From Paenibacillus sp. (lineage in GTDB: Bacteria; Bacillota; Bacilli; Paenibacillales; NBRC-103111), in assembly GCA_029239545.1 (NCBI GenBank), contig JARBUQ010000291.1, forward strand, positions 1-6,313: a DNA stretch of 6,313 bases, read 5' to 3'. The first letter of the stretch is position 1; every line of letters begins with the position of its first letter. Below, in pieces: positions 1 to 5,815 of the stretch. Below the pieces are notes generated by a model. That model saw nothing but the letters and a program-made list of their open reading frames with translations, did no database searches and was not told the origin of the DNA. A program made the translations under genes and the position numbers.

Positions 1-41
1 CGCCAGCGTTCGTCCTGAGCCAGGATCAAACTCTCCATAAA
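1..41 (-). rRNA. 16S ribosomal RNA, 5' end only (gene continues beyond the window edge)
   Basis: Read on the minus strand, the first 41 bases give the conserved 5' end of bacterial 16S rRNA. It includes the universal primer-site sequence AGAGTTTGATCCTGGCTCAG followed by GACGAACGCTGGCG. The mature 5' end is placed near position 41, by analogy with the TTTAT...GGAGAG start of Bacillus and Paenibacillus 16S genes, and could be off by a few bases. The rest of the gene lies outside the window. It is the first gene of an rRNA operon transcribed away from bofA, as rrnA follows bofA in B. subtilis. Promoters and leader lie at 42-322. Confidence 0.97.
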
Positions 42-211
42 GGTGAAATTTGACTTGCTCTATAACGAGTCTAGCTTTGTTGAAGATCCGAAGACCTCCT
101 GCATTTGCTCACGGATGTAACTCCGAAGCAACTGCTTAACTTGCACGTTCGTTGTTCAGTTTTCAAGGAACAATCTTGCTGTCTTCCGGTGAGTACCTTC
201 CAAACAGCGAC
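42..211 (-). other. rRNA operon transcribed leader
   Basis: This is the expected transcribed leader between promoter P2 and the 16S 5' end, about 170 nt. It has no open reading frame with a ribosome binding site. It contains a hairpin at 178-208 (GCTGT paired with ACAGC) that begins just after the predicted start, a boxA-like element at 157-173, and a second hairpin at 105-131 (TTGCT with AGCAA outside, CGGA with TCCG inside, loop 116-121). Such leaders usually take part in antitermination and in forming the precursor processing stalk. The partner strand downstream of 16S is outside the window, so processing pairing cannot be checked. Confidence 0.75.
157..173 (-). promoter_or_regulatory. boxA-like antitermination element in the rRNA leader
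   Basis: On the minus strand this reads TTGTTCCTTGAAAACTG. It resembles the boxA sequences (GTTCTTTGAAAA type) of Bacillus rRNA leaders and spacers, where NusB, S10 (NusE) and other Nus factors act on the RNA to prevent premature termination. The match and its position in the leader are seen directly. Factor binding is inferred from the family. Confidence 0.5.
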
Positions 212-217
212 TTGATT

Positions 218-247
218 AATATACCACGTTTGCCTATCTGATTGCAA
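218..247 (-). promoter_or_regulatory. rRNA promoter P2 (sigma-A)
   Basis: The minus strand has a -35 TTGCAA at 242-247, an 18-bp spacer, and a -10 TATATT at 218-223 preceded by TGG, giving an extended -10 (TGn). Initiation would fall near the G at 211, about 7 nt past the -10. A G start would fit the GTP-sensitive initiation known for Bacillus rRNA promoters. The five bases before the -10 (CGTGG) are the same as in P1. Confidence 0.72.
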
Positions 248-292
248 GAACTATTTTTCTAAGTTACTAGAAACCTTCAAAGGCAGACCACT

Positions 293-322
293 AATCTACC
301 ACGAACTTACTACATAAGTCAA
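293..322 (-). promoter_or_regulatory. rRNA promoter P1 (sigma-A)
   Basis: The minus strand has a -35 TTGACT at 317-322, an 18-bp spacer, and a -10 TAGATT at 293-298 with the TGG extended -10 context, preceded by the same CGTGG as P2. It lies 75 bp upstream of P2. Tandem promoters in front of 16S are typical of Bacillus rRNA operons. The element sits about 42 bp past the bofA stop codon. Confidence 0.68.
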
Positions 323-363
323 ATGCCATTTTTACAACACGACCAAATACAGCTTCACCACCA

Positions 364-627
364 CTATACTACCGTTAATTTCAGACCCACCAGCATCAAA
401 ACTCCGGGCACTCCCAACACCACAACTGAAGTCACAGTAGGCAGGTTAATCGGGATCCGGAAACCGGTATAGGCACTCAGTAGATTCAGGAAGTAGAGTA
501 AGAAGGCAGCAACCACAACATGAAGCATAGCATAAGCTAACCAGCTTCTAGCGTGCCGATTGCGCAGCAGCAATGCGACCAGCATTACAGCAGAGACAAG
601 GAACAGTATAGTCACGATCAGGTTCAT
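364..627 (-). CDS. bofA: Pro-sigma-K processing inhibitor BofA
   Basis: BofA is an integral membrane protein that, in B. subtilis, holds the protease SpoIVFB inactive in the outer forespore membrane together with SpoIVFA. It thereby delays conversion of pro-sigma-K until the forespore signals. The 87-residue product matches the family length. It has hydrophobic segments at about 3-21, 31-50 and 64-84, and the conserved C-terminal pattern IPINL (58-62) then LGVPG (71-75) followed by a lysine near the end. The ATG at 627 is preceded by GGAGGG at 633-638, which overlaps the 3' end of yaaL; only one base separates the two genes, so they are probably translated from one message. The rRNA promoters follow about 40 bp downstream, and no terminator is seen between. 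The identification is supported by both sequence pattern and position before an rRNA operon. Confidence 0.93.
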   Translation of the reverse strand: MNLIVTILFLVSAVMLVALLLRNRHARSWLAYAMLHVVVAAFLLYFLNLLSAYTGFRIPINLPTVTSVVVLGVPGVLMLVGLKLTVV

Positions 628-628
628 T

Positions 629-910
629 CTATCCCTCCATCGCCTTCGGATAGCCTACACGCAATACATGCAGCTTCTGGTGCTTCGCTTTTCTCAGCAG
701 CATCTCATAGCGCTTCTCAGCAGCCTCCAGAGCATATATCGCATAATCGATCTCATCCTGCCCAAATGCATAATCAAGCTGATATTGCGCATTTTTCCAT
801 TCCTGTAGAGCAATACGAACCTCTTCCATTAACCTCTGCTTGTCCGGCAAAAACTCGTCCCTTTCCTCGCGCTGTCCCCGTATATGCTTCCAAAATGAAT
901 ATAATCGCAT
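629..910 (-). CDS. yaaL: YaaL family protein (DUF2508), function unknown
   Basis: This is a small, charged, predicted cytosolic protein of 93 residues, somewhat longer than B. subtilis YaaL as I remember it. It is probably mostly helical: residues 24-80 form a long run rich in Glu, Lys, Gln and Leu, with aromatic residues at Y43, Y47, Y56, Y59 and Y68. No signal peptide or membrane segment is visible, and the family has no established biochemical role that I know of. The ATG at 910 has a clear AAGGAG at 918-923 with a 7-nt spacer. The assignment rests mainly on its place between recR and bofA and on its size and composition. It lies after the recR terminator, so it needs either read-through or a promoter that I cannot identify in 924-980. 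Confidence 0.85.
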   Translation of the reverse strand: MRLYSFWKHIRGQREERDEFLPDKQRLMEEVRIALQEWKNAQYQLDYAFGQDEIDYAIYALEAAEKRYEMLLRKAKHQKLHVLRVGYPKAMEG

Positions 911-980
911 ACTGTCACTCCTTATCTATGAATGATCGCTCATTTCTATAAATATGGAAATGCGAGAAAGTTAGAACCAC

Positions 981-1029
981 AAAAAAAGAACCCTGACCGA
1001 CCGTTTGAAGCTTTAACGGCTAGTCAGGG
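981..1029 (-). terminator. Intrinsic terminator after recR
   Basis: On the minus strand an imperfect hairpin pairs 1023-1029 with 991-997 (CCCTGAC/GTCAGGG) and 1015-1019 with 1001-1005 (AACGG/CCGTT), across a small internal loop. It is followed by TTC and a run of seven Ts at 981-987. It lies 17 bases past the recR stop codon and should end the dnaX-ybaB-recR transcript. The plus-strand side has no comparable T-run, so it is judged one-directional. Confidence 0.88.
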
Positions 1030-1045
1030 CTCTGAAATTTTATTA

Positions 1046-1645
1046 TTAGAAAAGCTCCCGTCTTCCTTCCAAAGCTTTGGATAGCGTTACTTCATCCGCA
1101 TACTCCAAATCTCCTCCGACAGGCAGTCCATGTGCAATACGTGTGACTTTAATCCCGAACGGCTTCACAAGCCGCGATAGGTACATAGCCGTCGCTTCGC
1201 CTTCTAGATTCGGATTCGTAGCGAGAATCAGCTCCTGCACCTGATCGTCTCCAAGCCGCTTAAGCAGCTCAGCCATCCGAATCTCATCAGGTCCAATCCC
1301 TTCCATCGGCGATATCGCTCCATGCAGGACATGATAATATCCCTGAAACTCCCTCATCCGCTCCAAAGCCACAAGATCCTTAGGCTCCTGCACCACACAG
1401 ATGATCGAGGCATCTCGGCTTTTATCCTGACAAATACGGCAAGGGTCAACATCGGTAATATTACAGCAGACGGAACAGTAATGGAGATTCCGCTTCACGC
1501 TAACGAGCGATTTGGCAAAGTCCAGTACATCCTCTTCCTTCATCCGCAGCACGTGAAAAGCGAGCCTACCCGCTGTCTTCGGACCGACGCCGGGCAACCG
1601 GGTAAATGCATCAATCAGCTTGGCAATAGGTTCCGGGTAATACAA
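1046..1645 (-). CDS. recR: Recombination mediator protein RecR
   Basis: RecR works with RecO (and RecF) to load RecA onto SSB-coated single-stranded DNA during gap repair. The 199-residue product has the full family architecture: a helix-hairpin-helix region around LPGVGPKTAGRLAF (17-30), a four-cysteine zinc site at C57, C60, C69 and C72, and a Toprim domain from about 80 (ICVVQEPKDL) through the NPNLEGEATAMYL segment (144-156). The conserved end is HGLPVGGDLEYADEVTLSKAL. The start is a TTG at 1645, which puts YYPEPIAKL at the N-terminus as in Bacillus RecR and has a GGGG-type ribosome site upstream. It is the third gene of the dnaX-ybaB-recR unit, 78 bp after ybaB, and is followed by a terminator. 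Confidence 0.97.
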   Translation of the reverse strand: MYYPEPIAKLIDAFTRLPGVGPKTAGRLAFHVLRMKEEDVLDFAKSLVSVKRNLHYCSVCCNITDVDPCRICQDKSRDASIICVVQEPKDLVALERMREFQGYYHVLHGAISPMEGIGPDEIRMAELLKRLGDDQVQELILATNPNLEGEATAMYLSRLVKPFGIKVTRIAHGLPVGGDLEYADEVTLSKALEGRRELF

Positions 1646-1653
1646 TGCATTAG

Positions 1654-1659
1654 CCCCTT
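1654..1659 (-). promoter_or_regulatory. Ribosome binding site deciding the TTG start of recR
   Basis: The minus strand shows AAGGGG ending 8 nt before the TTG at 1645. An ATG at 1650 lies in another frame only 3 nt from this site; it would give an 11-residue peptide ending in TGA. The spacing and the family N-terminus both favour the TTG. Confidence 0.7.
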
Positions 1660-1723
1660 TTTAAGTAAAAGTCTCTGTAGCCCCAGTTGATAAACAAGCT
1701 AGTTAACCAGGATCACAATTGAT

Positions 1724-2035
1724 CTAGAACAAGCCTGGCATCTTCATGCCGCCTGTATATTTGCCCATATCCTTCTCTGCCAGCTCTTCAGCTTTGGCCA
1801 GAGCATCATTAATTGCAGTAAGCACGAGATCCTGCAGCATTTCTACGTCATCCGGATCAACCGCTTCCGGCTTGATCACGATGTTCGTAATTTTGCGTTG
1901 TCCTGTAGCCGTAACCGTCACGACTCCGCCGCCTGATGAGCCTTCAACAATTTTGTTAGCGAGCTCTTCCTGTGCTTTTAACATTTGCTCCTGCATTTTC
2001 TTGGCTTGCTTCATAATCTGCTGCATGTTGTTCAT
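1724..2035 (-). CDS. YbaB/EbfC family nucleoid-associated DNA-binding protein
   Basis: Members of this family are small dimeric DNA-binding proteins. In most bacteria the gene lies between dnaX and recR, as here (YaaK in B. subtilis). The product is 103 residues, close to the usual length. An N-terminal helix rich in Met, Gln and Lys (1-30) is followed by the conserved GGGVVTVTATGQ strand segment (35-46), the DPDDVEMLQDLVLTAINDA helix (60-78) and the short tail ending KMPGLF. The ATG at 2035 gives the expected MNNMQQIMKQ start. Its ribosome site is modest: AGGG at about 9 nt, with AGAAGG further up. The gene begins 40 bp after dnaX, so the two are probably cotranscribed. The exact cellular role in this group is not settled. 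Confidence 0.95.
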   Translation of the reverse strand: MNNMQQIMKQAKKMQEQMLKAQEELANKIVEGSSGGGVVTVTATGQRKITNIVIKPEAVDPDDVEMLQDLVLTAINDALAKAEELAEKDMGKYTGGMKMPGLF

Positions 2036-2075
2036 AATGGTATACCCTGCCTTCTGTTATGTTATAGTCTTCCAC

Positions 2076-3875
2076 TCAATCCTTAATGACAACTAGTTCA
2101 TCGCCAAACAATTGGACTGCTTCCTCGACCCACTCTTCCCTTGCTTTCACAGGGACAGCACCAACGGACTCAGCTTCCATAAGAAGCTCTTCGGCTGGTT
2201 CCTGGGCGTTGGCATGTGCTTCCTTCCAATCCTTCATCATAATAGTCGTAAGCCTCATCGAAGTTCCAAGGAGCTCAGCAAGCACCTGCTCAATAATCTC
2301 CTTGTGGGCAGGCTTCTCAGTCGTATCGCGATGCATGCCGCTTTTGAAAGCCAATAGAACGGCACTACTCGTCGCAGAAACCAATTCACCATCAACAAGC
2401 CAGGCATGAACCGTAATCCGCCGTTCCTTCACCTGCTGAAGCACCTGACTCCACTTAGCCAACGCCTGCTTATACGATTCTGAATTCATCTGGGTCAAGA
2501 AGGCATCTACCTTAACCGCCGACTTCATATTGCTTGGCGAAGGACTTGAACGCGGGCCACCCGCAGTTGTTCTAGGCGAAGCCGCGTCTCTGCCGGACTG
2601 AACTCCGTCTCCTGCACCCACAGCACCCGATTGAGCCAGCTTGGTCAGTTGACGCTCGAGCATATCCACCTTCTGCCTAAGTGCAGCGAGCTCGCCTGAA
2701 GATGCTGCCGACGGATCCGGACCGCCGCTTGTACTAGATGAGGAAGCTCTGGCCACATCCACAGAACCGGCATGTTCCTGACGCTCCGATCCTGCGGTCG
2801 TACATATTTTCATAATCGCGACCTCGAGCATGGTCTGAGGCTGAGCGGAATATTTCATCTCCGTCTGATATCGGTTGAGTACGTCGATCATCTGGAATAA
2901 TTGATCCGCCGTGAAGCGATTCATCCATTGTCCAGCCTGCTTGGCATCCAGAATACGCTCTGTCATCCCCTGAGCACCCGGAACTAGCTTAAGCATCAAC
3001 ACATCACGGAAATAGAAAATAAGATTCTCCATGCATTTCTCAGCGCTGCGACCTTCGTGCATGAAGGCCTCCACTTGCCCCAGACAGTCTGCAATATCCT
3101 GTGCAGCAATCGCTGCGGCAAGACGACCGAACTGTTCGACCCCTATTCCGCCTGTTATGGCAAGAACGGCTTCGTACTTAATCTCATTGCCGGTATAGGC
3201 AATAATCTGATCCAGAACGCTAAGCGCATCACGCATCCCGCCATCGGACAGCCTCGCGATATATTGAACTGCTTCGGGCTCTGCGGTTACGCCTTCTTGA
3301 CCGCAAATATATTCTATTCTGGATATTTGCTCCTCCAGCGACACCCGGCGGAAGTCGAAGCGTTGGCAGCGCGATAGAATCGTTGCCGGCAGACGATGCG
3401 GTTCCGTGGTCGCCAGAATGAACATAACGTGGCCAGGAGGCTCCTCCAGCGTTTTCAATAAGGCATTAAACGCCTCCGTTGTAAGCATATGCACTTCATC
3501 AATAATATAAACTTTCTGTCTCACTTCTGTTGGAGCGTACTTGGCCTTGTCGCGAATGTCACGTATCTCCTCCACTCCACGATTGGAAGCAGCGTCGATC
3601 TCTACAACATCCATGACAGCCCCGTCCGTAATTCTCTTACAAGCAGAGCATTCATTACAAGGCTCTTCTGCAGGTCCATTCTCACAATTGACCGCTTTGG
3701 CCAATATCTTGGCGGCGCTTGTCTTCCCCGTTCCCCTCGGACCATTGAAGAGGTAAGCATGAGACATGCGACCTTCCCTCAATGCATTCTGAAGCGTCTG
3801 CGTTATGTGCTGCTGGCCAACCAATTCCCGGAATGCCTGCGGTCTCCAGGTGCGGTATAAAGCGATATGCGCCAT
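2076..3875 (-). CDS. dnaX: DNA polymerase III subunit tau (gamma/tau clamp loader)
   Basis: This is the ATPase subunit of the clamp loader, which places the sliding clamp on primed DNA and links the replicative polymerases in the replisome. The 599-residue product shows the standard N-terminal core: YRTWRPQAF (7-15), Walker A GPRGTGKT (45-52), zinc cysteines C64, C73, C76 and C79, Walker B with DEVH (126-129), sensor-1 region ILATTE (153-158), the SRC arginine finger (168-170) and GGMRDALS (212-219). A collar domain reaches about 360. A Ser/Gly/Pro/Ala-rich linker (361-452) contains a short coiled-coil-like stretch (394-413), and a C-terminal tau-specific region follows. The ATG at 3875 has GGGG at 7 nt. 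I see no A-AAA-AAG-type slippery run, so an E. coli-style frameshifted gamma form is not indicated. The promoter is at 3916-3945. Confidence 0.98.
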   Translation of the reverse strand: MAHIALYRTWRPQAFRELVGQQHITQTLQNALREGRMSHAYLFNGPRGTGKTSAAKILAKAVNCENGPAEEPCNECSACKRITDGAVMDVVEIDAASNRGVEEIRDIRDKAKYAPTEVRQKVYIIDEVHMLTTEAFNALLKTLEEPPGHVMFILATTEPHRLPATILSRCQRFDFRRVSLEEQISRIEYICGQEGVTAEPEAVQYIARLSDGGMRDALSVLDQIIAYTGNEIKYEAVLAITGGIGVEQFGRLAAAIAAQDIADCLGQVEAFMHEGRSAEKCMENLIFYFRDVLMLKLVPGAQGMTERILDAKQAGQWMNRFTADQLFQMIDVLNRYQTEMKYSAQPQTMLEVAIMKICTTAGSERQEHAGSVDVARASSSSTSGGPDPSAASSGELAALRQKVDMLERQLTKLAQSGAVGAGDGVQSGRDAASPRTTAGGPRSSPSPSNMKSAVKVDAFLTQMNSESYKQALAKWSQVLQQVKERRITVHAWLVDGELVSATSSAVLLAFKSGMHRDTTEKPAHKEIIEQVLAELLGTSMRLTTIMMKDWKEAHANAQEPAEELLMEAESVGAVPVKAREEWVEEAVQLFGDELVVIKD

Positions 3876-3915
3876 AAAGATTCCCCGATCATCACCGTCA
3901 TTTCAAAGCATTTAT

Positions 3916-3945
3916 ATTATACTATATCTCTGGATGCTTGACCAA
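3916..3945 (-). promoter_or_regulatory. Sigma-A promoter for dnaX-ybaB-recR
   Basis: In the 91-bp gap between the kinase stop and dnaX, the minus strand has a perfect -10 TATAAT at 3916-3921. A weaker -35 TTGGTC lies at 3940-3945, with an 18-bp spacer. The start would be near 3909, giving a leader of about 34 nt. No terminator separates the kinase gene from this promoter, so kinase transcripts may also run into dnaX. Confidence 0.7.
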
Positions 3946-3966
3946 CGGGCAATCCGCAGGTTTCCC

Positions 3967-5385
3967 TTATTCTATTACGTAAGGCATGGTGACAGTGAAG
4001 GTCGTGCCGAAGCCCTTGGAGGACACTCTTATACTGCCGCCTATGTCGTGAATGATTCTTTGGCAGACGGACAGCCCAAGCCCTGTGCCATTATCTTTGG
4101 TTGTGAAGAATGGATCGAATATTTTATCAATCAGAAAAGCTGGAATGCCAGGGCCGGCATCTTGAATATCCACGCTAACCTTTTGCCCAATTGTATCCAC
4201 TCGCTCTGTAAGTGTTAATGTCCCTCCTGTCACCATAGCCTCAATTCCATTCTTACACAAGTTAATAAAGACCTGCTTCAATAGCCCTTGATCTGCGACC
4301 ACTTTAGGCATCTGATAGACAGATTGGTAACGGATGGTGACGTTATGCAGCACCGCTTGATTGTTAATAATCGGCAGTACTTCCCGTATAACGGCAGACA
4401 TATCCGTCTTGTCATAAGAGACATGCCTCGGCTTGCTAAGCAGTAGAAATTCATTCACCAGTTCATTAATCCGATCAATCTCCGAGAGCATAAGCTCGGT
4501 AAAGCCGTGCTCCTTCTCCATGCCCGTCTGCTCAAAGGTTTTTTGGAGCACCTGCAGGAATCCTTTGATCGAGGTGAGCGGATTACGAATCTCATGAGCC
4601 GTCCCCGCCGCGATCTGCCCAATCATCGCCAACCGATCGCTTCGCTGTACCTGCTGTTCCAACGATCGCAGATTCGTCACATCCTTGAAGATCACGTATG
4701 CCCCGACGATGCGGCCATCCGGATCTCTGATCAGATTAGAATCCATCAACAGCTCGTAGCGTTCTGCATTATTGGTCCAGCTAGCTGCATAATTACGAAC
4801 GATTACACCATCCAGCAGCGTGCGTCGAACTAAACGATGCTCCTCCGGAACGATATGGAAAACTTCATCCATAGAATGGTTCAATGCCTGTTCTTTGTCC
4901 ACTCCCAAAATACGGCAGGCCGTATCACTAATATCTACAAGGGTAAACTCGTTATCAATTAATAATACGCCCAGATTCACATCCTTGATAAACATACCTG
5001 CGAATTGCTGTAGCAAGCTCAGCCCATTCGCTCTGTGATTATGCAGAACTATTAGCTGATACTCTTGCTCTTCCGACACGGCTACGTATGCATTGCAGTG
5101 CATGGAAGACTCCGTCCCATCAGCACGTCGGACCGTGATCTGCTTAGAGGAGCTCTGTATTGGATCAGGATGCGCATCCCCCTCCGTATGAACCTCCATT
5201 GAGTCATAAGGAAAAAGAGCATGCACGGACCTTCCAACCGCCCCCATAGCTCCTGCAAGCTCGGCGAACATCGCATTGGTGTCGAGAATGATTCCCTTTT
5301 TATCTGTCAGCGCAGTCGGGTAAGCAAGCAGCCTATGCAAATATAAATTCAAATCCACTTCCGATAAATAAAGTTTGTGCTGCAC
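3967..5385 (-). CDS. Cytosolic PAS-domain sensor histidine kinase, probable sporulation (phosphorelay) kinase
   Basis: With the GTG start at 5385 the product has 472 residues and no transmembrane segment. A degenerate PAS-like region lies at about 15-115 and a clearer PAS domain at about 128-240 (GVLLIDNEFTLVDIS to VIFKDVT). The dimerisation/phosphotransfer region has HEIRNPLTS with the phosphoacceptor H264. The ATPase domain has an N-box (N379), a G1 box (DAGPGI, 409-414), an F-box (FDPFFTTK, 423-430) and a G2 box (GTGLGL, 433-438). The HEIRNPL(T)S-IKGF motif and soluble PAS layout resemble KinA/KinE-type kinases that phosphorylate Spo0F, and also NtrB-type kinases. No response regulator is next to it. 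An in-frame reading frame continues upstream to 5559, but it crosses the SRP terminator, so that extension is rejected. The partner, the signal and the gene name are unknown. Confidence 0.92.
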   Translation of the reverse strand: MQHKLYLSEVDLNLYLHRLLAYPTALTDKKGIILDTNAMFAELAGAMGAVGRSVHALFPYDSMEVHTEGDAHPDPIQSSSKQITVRRADGTESSMHCNAYVAVSEEQEYQLIVLHNHRANGLSLLQQFAGMFIKDVNLGVLLIDNEFTLVDISDTACRILGVDKEQALNHSMDEVFHIVPEEHRLVRRTLLDGVIVRNYAASWTNNAERYELLMDSNLIRDPDGRIVGAYVIFKDVTNLRSLEQQVQRSDRLAMIGQIAAGTAHEIRNPLTSIKGFLQVLQKTFEQTGMEKEHGFTELMLSEIDRINELVNEFLLLSKPRHVSYDKTDMSAVIREVLPIINNQAVLHNVTIRYQSVYQMPKVVADQGLLKQVFINLCKNGIEAMVTGGTLTLTERVDTIGQKVSVDIQDAGPGIPAFLIDKIFDPFFTTKDNGTGLGLSVCQRIIHDIGGSIRVSSKGFGTTFTVTMPYVIE

Positions 5386-5392
5386 ATTAAGA

Positions 5393-5400
5393 CCACCTTT
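5393..5400 (-). promoter_or_regulatory. Ribosome binding site deciding the GTG start of the histidine kinase
   Basis: The minus strand reads AAAGGTGG ending 7 nt before the GTG at 5385. The alternative in-frame ATGs (around 5421 and 5466) have no such site. The first lies at the predicted sigma-H start and the second lies at the terminator T-run. Confidence 0.7.
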
Positions 5401-5425
5401 AAGAATAGGCTGGCTATCCATAAAT

Positions 5426-5443
5426 ATACAATTCGATACAATT
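5426..5443. repeat. Short direct repeat ATACAATT, two copies with a 10-bp period
   Basis: ATACAATT occurs at 5426-5433 and 5436-5443, separated by CG (AATTGTAT twice on the minus strand). The repeat overlaps the predicted -10 region of the kinase promoter. A one-turn period could suit a dimeric regulator, but in AT-rich sequence this may be chance. Confidence 0.6.
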
Positions 5444-5457
5444 GGTCTTATCCCTTT
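5429..5457 (-). promoter_or_regulatory. Candidate sigma-H promoter for the histidine kinase
   Basis: The minus strand reads AAAGGGATA at 5449-5457, 11 bases, then ATCGAATTG at 5429-5437. Compared with the B. subtilis sigma-H pattern RnAGGAwWW-N11-12-RnnGAATww, there is one mismatch in each box and the spacing is exact. The start would fall near 5421, giving a leader of about 36 nt before the GTG. Sigma-H drives early sporulation genes, including kinA in B. subtilis, so this fits the proposed role. It is a pattern match only. Confidence 0.5.
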
Positions 5458-5473
5458 TTTATCCATAAAAAAC

Positions 5474-5510
5474 AAAAAAAACACCGAAGAGGGAAATCCT
5501 CTATTCAGTG
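5474..5510 (-). terminator. Intrinsic terminator of the SRP RNA gene
   Basis: On the minus strand, 5498-5510 pairs with 5482-5492 (CACTGAA..GAGG with CCTCTTCGGTG, including one G-U pair and a 2-nt bulge) around a 5-nt loop at 5493-5497. Eight Ts at 5474-5481 follow directly, then G and six more Ts. It is about 27 nt past the predicted 3' end of the SRP RNA and ends before the kinase promoter. It separates the RNA gene from the kinase gene. Confidence 0.93.
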
Positions 5511-5536
5511 TAATTATGATTGTTGCTGAATTAAGT

Positions 5537-5808
5537 ACCGTGCACCTGAAGTTGATCAATGCGATCCAAGCGTTACCTCTACCGTGTAGCTCGAGTTAGG
5601 CAACCCTCCGGCACATGAACGATCCAGCTTATGGCTGCTTCCTTCCGGACCTGACCAGGTTCACAAGTGTCCATTGCGGAGGACCCGACTGTCAACACTG
5701 CGTATAGAGGGGCAGACCTTACATCGGCATGACCTTCAAACAGGAATTCAACCCCGCTACAGCGGATTGCGGGTTACAGGGCACCGCTACCTCCCCATCT
5801 AGCACGGC
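5537..5808 (-). ncRNA. ffs: Signal recognition particle RNA, large Bacillus type (scRNA / 6S-like SRP RNA)
   Basis: This is the RNA scaffold of the signal recognition particle, which binds Ffh and targets nascent membrane and secreted proteins to the translocon. The S domain has the near-universal helix 8 sequence, with GTCAGGTCCGGAAGGAAGCA on the minus strand within 5633-5657, which includes the GGAA tetraloop. The Alu domain near the 5' end has GGGGAGGTAGCGGTGCCC followed by TGTAA (5774-5778), a motif typical of the long Gram-positive form. The ends pair: CCGTGC (5802-5807) with GCACGG (5538-5543). The implied length of about 272 nt agrees with the 271-nt B. subtilis RNA (gene scr). It has its own promoter and terminator. 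Confidence 0.96.
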
Positions 5809-5815
5809 AAAAATA

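Noticed and set aside
553..951. Plus-strand open frames over bofA and yaaL (82 and 132 codons)
   Set aside because: They are antisense to two well-supported genes, have low-complexity Ser/His-rich translations and show no protein family features.
924..960. Possible sigma-E promoter (CATATTT ... CATTCATA) before yaaL
   Set aside because: The spacing is off and transcription would begin inside the yaaL ribosome binding site.
1322..1690. Plus-strand open frame antisense to recR
   Set aside because: It is the shadow of the highly conserved recR coding sequence and has no family signal.
1711..1724. Imperfect palindrome GATCA-CAAT-TGATC just after the ybaB-family stop codon
   Set aside because: It is short, lacks a T-run and lies within the dnaX-ybaB-recR unit, so it is neither a convincing terminator nor an operator.
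2076..3875. Programmed frameshift in dnaX producing a short gamma form
   Set aside because: No A-AAA-AAG-like slippery run was found on the coding strand, and the frame is open to the expected tau length.
3057..4218. Several plus-strand frames antisense to dnaX and to the end of the kinase gene
   Set aside because: They overlap clear coding sequence on the other strand, lack ribosome sites in sensible places and resemble no known protein.
5537..5808. A tRNA gene near the SRP RNA, as in B. subtilis where a tRNA-Ser lies close by
   Set aside because: No tRNA-like cloverleaf or TTCGA-type arm was seen outside the SRP RNA sequence in this window.
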